Both the position numbers and the translations under genes were made by a program. From Lagopus muta (taxonomy: Eukaryota; Chordata; Aves; Galliformes; Phasianidae): DNA of 64,000 bases. The notes below the pieces were generated by a model. That model was not told the DNA's origin and did no database searches. It saw nothing but the letters and a program-made list of their open reading frames with translations. How positions within the stretch are numbered: the first letter of the stretch is position 1; the number at the start of each line of letters is the position of its first letter. The DNA is taken from contig NC_064435.1 in the NCBI RefSeq assembly GCF_023343835.1, positions 77,944,134-78,008,133 of the forward strand. The letters are read 5' to 3'. Positions 62,401 to 64,000 of the stretch are shown one piece after another.

Positions 62401-63158
62401 TATTTTGCAATTCACAAGAACCATATCATGCCCTAGAAACACAGAACTTGGCCCATTTTGTTGCCTACTTGGAATTAGTGATTTCACCCTCCATTTAATT
62501 CTCAAAAAAAAAAATAAAAAAAGAAAAAATGAAGATAAATCTCCTCACTCAAACACTACTTCCCCACCCTGCCAGTAACCACTACTGGCAAAGAAAAAGA
62601 AAAAAAATTTCCTCCTTCTGCATATAAACTTTGTCAGTATTTAAGGGAAGATAGGGCAATTTAGGTAGTTTTGCTCAAAGAGAGCAAAGGGAGACAAAGC
62701 CCCTCTTCCATGTACCAATAATCCAAATAAAAAGACATTAAAGAAACTGATGAAAATAGAGAATAGATCTCTAAGGTTTTTTCTTTTGTTGAAGACTGAG
62801 ATGCTTGGGAGGATTCAACACTGAATGACGCAAAACACAATTCTACCAAAGAGTTCACATGAGCCAAGCAATCAAATAATCAAAAATAGACAGCGTGCAG
62901 TAATTTCAGAGATCTCATGAACGTACCACTTGATCCATAGGGTCATTGGAATAATAGCTTTCAGAATGGGTACAGCGAACCCAGACTGGTTTAAGTAATT
63001 CATCATCTTCATCTTCATTTTTTTCAGATGCATTCTCCTCTGACTCTTTGTCTTTGATACTAGTGTAATTTTTTTCTTTGTTGCCACTCTGGCTCTCAGA
63101 CCACCTTTCTCTTTCTTCCTCCCATCGGGGCCTTTTCCTTTCTCTGCTTGGAGAGCGG
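2304..63158 (-). CDS. DROSHA: DROSHA, nuclear ribonuclease III (3' 29 coding exons; 5' end outside window)
   Basis: Drosha is the catalytic subunit of the nuclear Microprocessor. With a DGCR8 dimer it cuts primary microRNA hairpins about 11 bp from the basal junction, leaving a 2-nt 3' overhang. The 29 exons listed separately join in one open frame of 1021 residues plus stop, corresponding to human residues 354-1374 with no net length change. Order of domains: charged acidic linker, central domain (platform and PAZ-like folds with two zinc sites), RNase IIIa (about 876-1056), RNase IIIb (about 1107-1233), dsRBD (about 1260-1334), basic/acidic tail. Metal ligands E969, N1042, E1045 (IIIa) and E1147, D1219, E1222 (IIIb) are all present. 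The N-terminal Pro-rich and Arg/Ser-rich regions and the promoter lie beyond 64000. Every intron is GT-AG. Identification is from recalled family sequence; exon joins are read directly. Confidence 0.98.
3717..3760. repeat. T-rich (T/G) low-complexity tract
   Basis: Long T runs broken by G, visible directly; on the gene strand this is an A-rich tract. Confidence 0.9.
4101..4632 (+). mobile_element. Internally deleted mariner element, Galluhop (Mariner1_GG) type
   Basis: A 532-bp element flanked by TA on both sides (4099-4100 and 4633-4634), the target duplication of mariner/Tc1 transposons. The 29-bp ends are inverted repeats matching at 20 of 29 positions, sharing TAATGCCTCCT in full. The plus strand reads as the start of a mariner transposase from ATG 4275 ([20 protein letters not shown]), with a TGA at 4350-4352. 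A further piece resembles the helix-turn-helix region (about 4380-4430) and another the end of the transposase (about 4460-4530). The catalytic DDD region is missing, so it is a dead, non-autonomous copy. Family name is from recalled chicken repeat knowledge. Confidence 0.88.
5904..5950 (-). CDS. DROSHA: DROSHA 47-nt exon, residues 1316-1331: dsRBD last helix
   Basis: A short exon encoding [15 protein letters not shown], the C-terminal helix of the dsRBD (family pattern K-x-A-E-x-x-A-A-x-x-A-L). Ser1316 and Tyr1332 are split over its two edges. Splice sites are ctttcacag and gtaaga. It is too short to stand out as an open frame; it was found from the splice sites and the family sequence. Confidence 0.96.
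5951..6761 (-). other. DROSHA intron (811 nt), nothing recognised
   Basis: AT-rich unique-looking sequence. I see no repeat, exon or RNA gene in it. Confidence 0.7.
6762..6854 (-). CDS. DROSHA: DROSHA exon, residues 1285-1315: dsRBD beta strands
   Basis: The exon encodes [20 protein letters not shown] then [20 protein letters not shown] is the conserved dsRBD loop and second strand, and the G-x-G-K-G turn precedes the second helix. The donor gtatag is a weak match to consensus. Acceptor is catttcag. Confidence 0.97.
6855..8889 (-). other. DROSHA intron (2035 nt)
   Basis: Two short hairpin-forming segments (7660-7684 and 7911-7974) are visible. Otherwise nothing is recognised. Confidence 0.7.
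8890..8993 (-). CDS. DROSHA: DROSHA exon, residues 1251-1284: start of dsRNA-binding domain
   Basis: The exon encodes [20 protein letters not shown] then [22 protein letters not shown] is the first helix of a dsRNA-binding domain (the family pattern is P-K-x-x-L-x-x). The exon ends AA before gtaaga, completing Lys1285 in the next exon. Confidence 0.97.
9111..9193 (-). CDS. DROSHA: DROSHA exon, residues 1223-1250: end of RNase IIIb
   Basis: The exon encodes [20 protein letters not shown] then CFFPRLK, the last helix of domain b. It is identical to human as recalled. The acceptor is ctccccag and the donor gtaaga. The intron to the next exon is only 117 nt. Confidence 0.97.
9194..10166 (-). other. 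DROSHA intron (973 nt)
   Basis: It contains the MIR/L2-tail-like fragment at 9334-9472; the rest is unremarkable. The intron on the other side of exon 9111-9193 is only 117 nt (8994-9110). Confidence 0.75.
9334..9472 (-). repeat. Ancient MIR/L2-tail-like retroposon fragment
   Basis: On the plus strand the sequence follows the reverse complement of the MIR/L2 3' region. The elements are a GGGGATTATTATC start, an A-rich GGAAAA stretch, GAGATTAAATGACTTACTC, a CACTCAGTCACTTA stretch, then ACTCAGCTCC and TTTTAACCAGCAGACCATG. These match, in order, the family pattern 'fraction of cells ... gagattaagtgacttgccc ... cacacagc ... ctcaggtctcc ... taaccactagaccatg'. It is heavily diverged, as expected of a very old insertion. 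Assignment rests on recalled consensus. Confidence 0.6.
10167..10308 (-). CDS. DROSHA: DROSHA exon, residues 1176-1222: RNase IIIb ligands D1219 and E1222
   Basis: The exon encodes [40 protein letters not shown] and TLADLLE, ending on the first base of Ser1223 before gtgagt. The ADLLE(S) box holds magnesium ligands D1219 and E1222. Mutation of the equivalent domain b residues in human abolishes 5'-strand cleavage. Splice acceptor is ctattgcag. Confidence 0.97.
10309..13562 (-). other. DROSHA intron (3254 nt)
   Basis: Contains a CA microsatellite at 10466-10498 and a T-rich tract near 11175-11201. The rest is AT-rich with nothing recognised. Confidence 0.7.
10466..10498. repeat. CA microsatellite (imperfect)
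   Basis: About 16 AC units interrupted by a G at two places; visible directly and likely polymorphic. Confidence 0.95.
13563..13668 (-). CDS. DROSHA: DROSHA exon, residues 1140-1175: RNase IIIb catalytic signature
   Basis: The exon encodes [20 protein letters not shown] then [24 protein letters not shown] is the second RNase III signature; the Glu is magnesium ligand E1147. Domain b cuts the 5' strand of the hairpin. The exon ends on a complete ACG codon before gtgaga. The sequence appears identical to human. Confidence 0.97.
13669..14557 (-). other. DROSHA intron (889 nt)
   Basis: A short cluster of ATGCAA-like words lies at 13996-14028. Nothing else is recognised. Confidence 0.7.
14558..14715 (-). 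CDS. DROSHA: DROSHA exon, residues 1088-1139: start of RNase IIIb
   Basis: The exon encodes [40 protein letters not shown] and [21 protein letters not shown] and [10 protein letters not shown] are the RNase IIIb equivalents of the first helix and the A-x-T box. One change from human is S for P in QEPNTD. Splice sites are ttatttacag and gtgagt. Confidence 0.97.
15800..16480 (-). repeat. Ancient L3/CR1-like LINE fragment
   Basis: The plus strand resembles, in order, several landmarks of the reverse complement of the L3/CR1 reverse-transcriptase region. They are a TTCTCTGTTCC ... GATAACATTCAGTTTGC TTTTTT stretch (15921-15967), an AATAATTTGGTACTGTTAACC segment (about 16107-16128) resembling 'tagttttgtgtcatc', and an AGGTTACAGGCCTACAGTCC stretch (16389-16408) resembling 'accggcctatagttgcc'. 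It is too degraded to translate. Assignment is from recalled consensus and the limits are approximate. Confidence 0.5.
17148..17285 (-). repeat. Second ancient MIR/L2-tail-like fragment
   Basis: The plus strand reads AAAATGTGAAGATGGGGAGC then GTGCAGAGAGGTTCTGTGAC, TTGCTTTAG, a CATCCAGAATTCACTCAGGG stretch and GGGCACAGAGTGAGAATG. This follows the family pattern 'ttttacagatggggaaactgaggcacagagaggttaagtgacttgcc ... cagcaagt ... ggcagagc'. Same orientation as the copy at 9334-9472. Old and diverged; assigned from recalled consensus. Confidence 0.6.
17778..17822 (-). CDS. DROSHA: DROSHA 45-nt linker exon, residues 1073-1087
   Basis: A very short symmetric exon of exactly 15 codons ([15 protein letters not shown]) between the two RNase III domains. 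Human has E for the second D (LREVW). Splice sites are gtttgcag and gtaagt. Both edges are phase 0, so inclusion or skipping keeps the frame; skipping would shorten the linker between the catalytic domains. It matches the canonical human protein, so inclusion is the default. Confidence 0.95.
17823..18867 (-). other. DROSHA intron (1045 nt), nothing recognised
   Basis: AT-rich sequence without an identifiable repeat or exon. Confidence 0.7.
18868..18938 (-). CDS. DROSHA: DROSHA exon, residues 1049-1072: end of RNase IIIa
   Basis: The exon encodes [20 protein letters not shown] then NDK, finishing the last helix of domain a. Human has NDP at the exon edge; here the last codon is AAG (Lys). The donor AAG-gtattt is weak. 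It ends in phase 0, so the following 45-nt exon could be skipped without a frameshift. Confidence 0.96.
18939..21346 (-). other. DROSHA intron (2408 nt)
   Basis: Mostly AT-rich. A GC-richer block at about 20860-21120 does not match any repeat family I recognise. Nothing else is seen. Confidence 0.65.
21347..21449 (-). CDS. DROSHA: DROSHA exon, residues 1015-1048: RNase IIIa ligands N1042, E1045 and zinc ligand H1026
   Basis: The exon encodes [20 protein letters not shown] then [14 protein letters not shown]. The His in YAHG is zinc ligand H1026. The ANCFEAL box carries the magnesium ligands N1042 and E1045 that complete the domain a active site. The exon ends on the first base of Gly1049 before gtaaag. 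The sequence appears identical to human. Confidence 0.97.
21450..24068 (-). other. DROSHA intron (2619 nt), nothing recognised
   Basis: No repeat, exon or RNA gene identified; the few open frames present lack any family resemblance. Confidence 0.65.
24069..24168 (-). CDS. DROSHA: DROSHA exon, residues 981-1014: RNase IIIa
   Basis: The exon encodes [20 protein letters not shown] then [13 protein letters not shown]. It is a conserved helical part of RNase IIIa. One change from human is T for S in FPSLEEG. Splice sites are ttttgccag and gtatgc. Confidence 0.97.
24169..26070 (-). other. DROSHA intron (1902 nt)
   Basis: A perfect 9-bp inverted repeat lies at 24547-24568 and an A-rich tract at 25512-25537. 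Otherwise nothing is recognised. Confidence 0.7.
26071..26130 (-). CDS. DROSHA: DROSHA exon, residues 961-980: RNase IIIa catalytic signature
   Basis: A 60-nt exon encoding [28 protein letters not shown] is the RNase III signature; the Glu is human E969, a magnesium ligand, and the Asp is D973. Domain a cuts the 3' strand of the primary microRNA hairpin. Splice sites are ttttttcag and gtaaat. Confidence 0.97.
26131..28114 (-). other. DROSHA intron (1984 nt), nothing recognised
   Basis: AT-rich sequence without an identifiable repeat or exon. Confidence 0.65.
28115..28175 (-). CDS. DROSHA: DROSHA exon, residues 941-960 and part of 961
   Basis: A 61-nt exon encoding [19 protein letters not shown], with Gly941 and Arg961 split over its edges. 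One change from human is A for T in DDPTPS. It lies just upstream of the RNase IIIa signature. Splice sites are tttctag and gtaata. Confidence 0.96.
28176..28837 (-). other. DROSHA intron (662 nt), nothing recognised
   Basis: AT-rich sequence without an identifiable repeat or exon. Confidence 0.65.
28838..28976 (-). CDS. DROSHA: DROSHA exon, residues 895-940: RNase IIIa with Drosha-specific insert
   Basis: The exon encodes [40 protein letters not shown] and MHMRKK, ending on the first base of Gly941 before gtatgg. The segment after THPSHHLN is an insert not found in bacterial RNase III and conserved across Drosha proteins. The sequence matches human at every residue I can compare. Confidence 0.97.
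28977..29678 (-). other. DROSHA intron (702 nt)
   Basis: It contains a CR1 3'-end remnant at about 29345-29430. The remainder is unremarkable. Confidence 0.7.
29345..29430 (-). repeat. CR1 LINE 3'-end remnant
   Basis: AGTTAGAAAGGATCTCTAGA then GATCGAGTCCAACACCCTTG and CTTAAAGCAGATTGCACAGG follow the reverse complement of the avian CR1 3' region ('ggaaaggacctctggagatcatctagtccaacccccctgctaaagcagg...'). It is diverged, so an older copy than the others. Confidence 0.7.
29679..29786 (-). CDS. DROSHA: DROSHA exon, residues 859-894: start of RNase IIIa
   Basis: A symmetric 36-codon exon encoding [20 protein letters not shown] then [16 protein letters not shown]. The [20 protein letters not shown] pattern, completed by the next exon, is the canonical first helix of RNase III domains (fold-type start, followed by the A-x-T-H-x-S box). 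One change from human is R for Q in TFQD. Splice sites are gttttag and gtaaga. Confidence 0.97.
32569..32606. repeat. A-rich (A/C) low-complexity tract
   Basis: A runs broken by C, visible directly. Confidence 0.9.
33077..33128. repeat. T-rich GTTTTT-like tract
   Basis: About 50 nt of T runs separated by single G, visible directly. On the gene strand it is A-rich, about 500 nt upstream on the plus axis of exon 33583-33690, so it lies downstream of that exon in the transcript. Confidence 0.9.
33583..33690 (-). CDS. DROSHA: DROSHA exon, residues 823-858
   Basis: A symmetric 36-codon exon encoding [20 protein letters not shown] then [16 protein letters not shown]. It is the end of the central domain just before RNase IIIa. 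Splice sites are ctgtctag and gtgact; both edges are phase 0. Confidence 0.97.
33691..36568 (-). other. DROSHA intron (2878 nt), nothing recognised
   Basis: AT-rich, with a slightly GC-richer part near 34540-34690. No repeat family, exon or RNA gene identified. Confidence 0.65.
36569..36668 (-). CDS. DROSHA: DROSHA exon, residues 789-822: basic helical segment
   Basis: The exon encodes [20 protein letters not shown] then [13 protein letters not shown]. It is Lys/Arg-rich and predicted helical, in the part of the central domain linked in the literature to the mobile basic helix that grips the basal RNA junction. Small differences from human (QAD for QTD, LSQ for LAQ). Splice sites are ttcttcag and gtatgc. 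Confidence 0.96.
36669..39203 (-). other. DROSHA intron (2535 nt), nothing recognised
   Basis: AT-rich with short A runs (near 37638, 37801 and 38922). No repeat family or exon identified. Confidence 0.65.
39204..39328 (-). CDS. DROSHA: DROSHA exon, residues 748-788 and part of 789
   Basis: The exon encodes [40 protein letters not shown] and P. It appears identical to human as recalled. It starts in phase 0 after ctcctag and ends CA before gtaaga, completing Gln789 with the next exon. It is part of the central domain leading to the long basic helix. Confidence 0.97.
39329..44235 (-). other. DROSHA intron (4907 nt, largest in window)
   Basis: It contains the CR1 copy at 41173-41608. I recognise nothing else in it. 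Confidence 0.7.
41173..41608 (-). mobile_element. CR1 LINE, 5'-truncated 3' end
   Basis: On the plus strand it opens ATCATAGAATCATTTGAG, the reverse complement of the CR1 tail, and runs through the usual TTGGAAGGGACC, GGATGGGGCATCCACTAC and TGGGCAACCTGCTCCAGTGC landmarks. On the minus strand 41423-41605 encodes [20 protein letters not shown] then [12 protein letters not shown], the C-terminus of the CR1 reverse transcriptase. About 435 bp remain of a 4.5-kb element; it is dead. CR1 copies normally lose their 5' end on insertion. Confidence 0.95.
44236..44405 (-). CDS. DROSHA: DROSHA exon, residues 691-747
   Basis: The largest internal exon of the central domain here: 56 complete codons beginning [20 protein letters not shown], then [20 protein letters not shown], ending [11 protein letters not shown]. 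The last residues differ from human (NPGT). The donor ATG-gtagaa is weak. The acceptor is tttttaag. Length and phase are consistent with both neighbours. Confidence 0.95.
45590..46045 (+). mobile_element. CR1 LINE fragment, plus strand
   Basis: GC-rich against its AT-rich surroundings. Landmarks in order: GCAAGGGGAGAGGTTGTCCC, GGTTTGGGTGTCACAGTATA, TGTGTGAGGAGCAGCTGAGG, CTGAGGGGAGGCCTCATGG and GGGGGTTAGGAAAAAGTTCT, which are those of a chicken CR1 subfamily ending in ORF2. Open frames in both directions here are by-products of the repeat. No 3' tail is visible, so the copy is truncated or rearranged. Confidence 0.85.
46548..46693 (+). mobile_element. CR1 LINE 3' end, plus strand
   Basis: It runs from GACAGGTTGCTCAGAGAAGC through TTTGAGGCCAGGCTGAATGG and AGATGATCTTTAAGGTCCC to an AATGATTCTATGAAAA tail, the CR1 3' terminus in sense orientation. 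It may be the other half of the copy at 45590-46045, split by insertion or deletion. Confidence 0.93.
48186..48260 (-). CDS. DROSHA: DROSHA exon, residues 666-690: zinc ligands C676 and H680 with a divergent loop
   Basis: The exon encodes [20 protein letters not shown] then VRFLP. Spacing from G666 puts the Cys at 676 and the His in PRFH at 680, both zinc ligands in human. The stretch just before (SLENDSVS) is the most divergent short segment of the visible protein. Human has a second Cys at 675 that is Ser here, but the ligand Cys itself is kept. Splice sites are tttaag and gtaacg. Confidence 0.96.
48261..49521 (-). other. DROSHA intron (1261 nt), nothing recognised
   Basis: AT-rich; T-rich patch near 48680-48710. 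No repeat family or exon identified. Confidence 0.65.
49522..49603 (-). CDS. DROSHA: DROSHA exon, residues 639-665 plus first base of 666
   Basis: The exon encodes [20 protein letters not shown] then LYDWNLK. It differs from human at a few hydrophobic or basic positions (SSYLFK against SLFLFR). The acceptor is ttccacag and the donor gtaact. It belongs to the PAZ-like part of the central domain. Confidence 0.97.
49604..51065 (-). other. DROSHA intron (1462 nt), nothing recognised
   Basis: AT-rich with an A run at about 50577-50592. No repeat family or exon identified. Confidence 0.65.
51066..51137 (-). CDS. DROSHA: DROSHA exon, residues 615-638
   Basis: A symmetric 24-codon exon encoding [20 protein letters not shown] then MMPE. 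It is identical to the human segment as I recall it. It is part of the platform/PAZ-like central domain that supports the catalytic core and the basal region of the RNA. Splice sites are ccttccag and gtaag. Confidence 0.97.
51138..53831 (-). other. DROSHA intron (2694 nt)
   Basis: It contains A/T homopolymer tracts (about 52132-52148 and 52676-52695) and a perfect 10-bp hairpin at 53615-53636. Nothing else is recognised. Confidence 0.7.
53832..53918 (-). CDS. DROSHA: DROSHA exon, residues 586-614: zinc ligand H609
   Basis: A symmetric 29-codon exon encoding [20 protein letters not shown] then MFSHAPLTN. The His in SHAPL matches human zinc ligand H609. The exon opens with a tandem ACAG repeat directly after the tttttag acceptor; the family alignment (TDR) supports use of the first AG. 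Confidence 0.97.
54024..54110 (-). CDS. DROSHA: DROSHA exon, residues 557-585: zinc ligand C561, platform
   Basis: A symmetric 29-codon exon encoding [20 protein letters not shown] then TVSPPTNFL. The Cys corresponds to human C561, a ligand of the second zinc site (with C676, H680, H1026). It is separated from the next exon by only 105 nt of intron. Splice sites are ctttaag and gtaagt. Confidence 0.97.
54111..56074 (-). other. DROSHA intron (1964 nt)
   Basis: A GC-richer unclassified block lies at about 54514-54960 and homopolymer tracts near 55412-55441 and 55965-55981. No exon identified. Confidence 0.65.
56075..56155 (-). CDS. DROSHA: DROSHA exon, residues 530-556: zinc ligands C536, C538, H549
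   Basis: A symmetric 27-codon exon beginning [20 protein letters not shown]. The Cys-x-Cys pair and the His 11 residues later match the human zinc ligands C536, C538 and H549, which together with H609 (next-but-one exon) hold one of the two structural zinc ions of the central domain. Splice sites are ttttgacag and gtaagt. Both edges are phase 0. Confidence 0.97.
56156..58673 (-). other. DROSHA intron (2518 nt), nothing recognised
   Basis: AT-rich sequence without an identifiable repeat or exon. Confidence 0.65.
58674..58828 (-). CDS. DROSHA: DROSHA exon, residues 478-529: acidic serine tract then platform entry
   Basis: The exon encodes an acidic Ser/Asp/Glu run ([20 protein letters not shown]) followed by [20 protein letters not shown] and [11 protein letters not shown]. 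The first part looks like a disordered loop with casein-kinase-2-type sites; the second enters the platform-like fold. The acceptor (cttatatcag) has a poor pyrimidine tract and the donor is gtatgg. A run of open frame continues into the upstream intron, but the splice acceptor and the match to the family fix the exon at 58828. Confidence 0.96.
59172..59276 (+). mobile_element. CR1 LINE 3' end, plus strand
   Basis: It runs from GGCAGCCTGGTCCACTGGTT through AGATGATCATTATGGTCC to a CATTCTATGATTCTATGAAA tail, the canonical avian CR1 3' end. About 105 bp remain. Confidence 0.95.
59838..60136 (-). mobile_element. CR1-family LINE, endonuclease-domain fragment of ORF2
   Basis: Read on the minus strand, the fragment encodes, with frame breaks, [20 protein letters not shown], then [13 protein letters not shown], then SHEMVEYS, then [17 protein letters not shown]. 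These match in order the end of the apurinic-type endonuclease domain of CR1 ORF2 (patterns [48 protein letters not shown]). It is an internal piece, not a 3' end, so it must come from a longer insertion that later lost its 3' part. In-frame stops and shifts make it inactive. Confidence 0.85.
60965..61258 (-). mobile_element. CR1 LINE, 5'-truncated 3' end
   Basis: On the plus strand it opens CATAGAATCATAGAATGGCC (reverse complement of the CR1 tail) and continues with ATCATCTAGTTTCAACCCC, CTGCCCAGAGCCACATCCAG and GGATGGGGCATCCACAATCT. About 290 bp remain. On the minus strand 60949-61155 is open across this piece and includes the usual CR1 end. Confidence 0.95.
61936..62077 (-). CDS. DROSHA: DROSHA exon, residues 431-477: central-domain helix region
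   Basis: The exon starts in phase 0 with GGG GAC after attaacag and ends with the first base of Glu478 before gtaggc. The product begins [20 protein letters not shown] and contains the strongly conserved [17 protein letters not shown]. The family places this at the start of the ordered central domain, in the connector-helix region that contacts the RNase III core. No frame problems are seen. Confidence 0.96.
62078..62926 (-). other. DROSHA intron (849 nt), nothing recognised
   Basis: AT-rich, with A-rich patches at 62501-62530 and 62590-62610. No repeat family or exon identified. Confidence 0.65.
62927..63158 (-). CDS. DROSHA: DROSHA exon, residues 354-430: basic-to-acidic linker and start of central domain
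   Basis: This is the most 5' exon visible. It begins with the last base of a Ser codon after a ttattaag acceptor and ends GTG before a gtacgt donor. It encodes an [16 protein letters not shown] start, which is basic and nuclear-localisation-like, then a Glu/Asp-rich stretch ([16 protein letters not shown]), then [17 protein letters not shown]. The segment joins the Arg/Ser-rich N-terminus to the central domain. It differs from human mainly in the acidic low-complexity part, as expected for a disordered linker. The donor gtacgt is a weaker match to consensus than its neighbours. Confidence 0.95.
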
Positions 63159-64000
63159 CTTAATAGGAGAAAACAAACAAAACCAATTAGTTTTTTATTA
63201 TAAAGACAACTAGGTAGCTTCCACCAAGCATATAGTTCTACTAAATGAATTACATCAAAGTCTAATCGCCTTTTCCAGCTTTTAACTTTTCACTGTAATA
63301 AATACTTTGAAGTTTAGATGTATTACAAAAGGAGTTAAAATTACAAGTGCTTTCATATTCTGAAACCTTATTCAAGAATTAAAACAGAAAAAAAATGTTA
63401 GTTTAGATTAAAAGCTTTACTTAAATTTGAGAAGAGCTTTTTAATTTTTCCCCAAATTTGAAGCCCATCTGCAATTCTATAATGCGATGGAAAGCACAGT
63501 AATGATAGTGGAGTAGCAAAGTCCTAGGATTCAGCAAGTGAGGATATGCTCAATGCAGCAGCTGTGGGCACAGAAACAAAGAAAAAAAATCTGCTTACCC
63601 CTAGAAAGCCTCAGATAGGCAGGGATCTCCAGCAAGATACCCTTGCATCCACTGTCAACCCTTGAATGGGGTTTGGGAAGGGGTGGATCCTGGCTCCACC
63701 CTTCCAGTCCTTCAGCTGCATTGCAAGCACCTGAGTTCCCCTGGATTCGCCTGCCTTCCCACCAGTTGCTCAATCAATGTTTCAAGCCCTGACTTAGCAC
63801 TTCTATTATACCATCAACTAAAACTTAGAGTGCTATTAAGTTTAAATATATAGCCCACAGACTATTTGTATAAGAAAATATCTAAGTTTTAACTGAATTA
63901 TATAGAAAGCAAACTGCTTGTGTAACTCTAATTCTTGCAGTTTGATCAACACCAGTTGTGATTTTTTCTTTTCTTTTTTAAACTTCTCTGTCTACAAAGC
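63159..64000 (-). other. DROSHA intron, incomplete (continues past window)
   Basis: No further coding exon is recognised between the acceptor at 63159 and the window edge. An LTR-like block occupies about 63502-63812. Confidence 0.75.
63502..63812 (-). repeat. LTR-like interspersed repeat (family uncertain)
   Basis: A sharply bounded block, GC-richer than the surrounding intron. On the minus strand it begins with a TATAATAG box and runs through a GC-rich middle (GGGTGGAGCCAGGATCCACC, GGTATCTTGCTGGAGATCCC) to a T-rich end. Size (about 310 bp), the TATA box near one edge and a TG...CA frame on the plus strand fit a solo avian retroviral-type LTR. I could not find target duplications, and the family name is not certain. 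No viral coding sequence is present. Confidence 0.45.

Noticed and set aside
63502..63812. Precise LTR boundaries with target duplications
   Set aside because: A TG...CA frame exists but the flanking 4-6 bp do not match, so boundaries are given only as approximate.
63159..64000. Search for the next upstream DROSHA exon
   Set aside because: No sequence resembling the human segment before residue 354 (Pro/Glu-rich, then NHRSPS) with splice sites was found.
1..64000. tRNA, rRNA, spliceosomal RNA, known microRNA or CRISPR array
   Set aside because: No tRNA-like boxes, U6-like start, canonical 70-nt precursor hairpin or repeat-spacer array could be recognised by eye; a tRNAscan/Infernal search would settle it.

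Overview
The window is vertebrate nuclear DNA from a bird, most likely a galliform close to chicken. Several truncated CR1 LINEs have the avian 3' end (the ATTCTATGAT-type tail and a reverse-transcriptase C-terminus), and there is a Galluhop-type mariner element. The DNA is AT-rich, intron-dense and has no bacterial-type operons. Species and chromosome are inference.

One gene fills almost the whole window: DROSHA, the nuclear RNase III that starts microRNA maturation, on the minus strand. I can place 29 consecutive coding exons between 63158 (most 5' in the window) and 2304 (stop codon), all with GT-AG introns. Their summed length is 3067 nt, which is the last base of one codon plus 1022 codons including the stop, with no frame break. 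This gives 1021 residues that align end to end with human DROSHA residues 354-1374 with no net insertion or deletion. Human numbering is recalled knowledge and is used below for orientation. The 5' part of the gene (promoter, Pro-rich and Arg/Ser-rich N-terminus) lies beyond 64000. The 3'UTR is short and probably ends near 1991, after an AATAAA signal at 2003-2008.

From right to left along the gene: the acidic, charged linker and start of the central domain (63158-58674); the zinc-binding platform/PAZ-like central domain (56155-33583); RNase III domain a (29786-18868); a 45-nt linker exon (17778-17822); RNase III domain b (14715-9111); the double-stranded-RNA-binding domain (8993-2434) and a charged C-terminal tail. 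All six metal-binding residues of the two catalytic centres and all eight zinc ligands known from human DROSHA are present, so the encoded enzyme should be active.

The introns hold the repeats: four 3'-truncated CR1 copies and one CR1 3'-end remnant, one CR1 endonuclease-domain fragment, an internally deleted mariner with TA target duplications, two ancient MIR/L2-tail-like fragments, one very old L3/CR1-like LINE fragment, an LTR-like block, a CA microsatellite, homopolymer tracts and several short perfect hairpins. Positions 1-1990 are intergenic sequence downstream of the gene. I see no second protein-coding gene, no RNA gene I can name and no CRISPR array. I found no convincing undescribed system; the most interesting leftovers are the ancient retroposon fragments, the cassette-like linker exon, and a few unexplained GC-richer blocks and hairpins.
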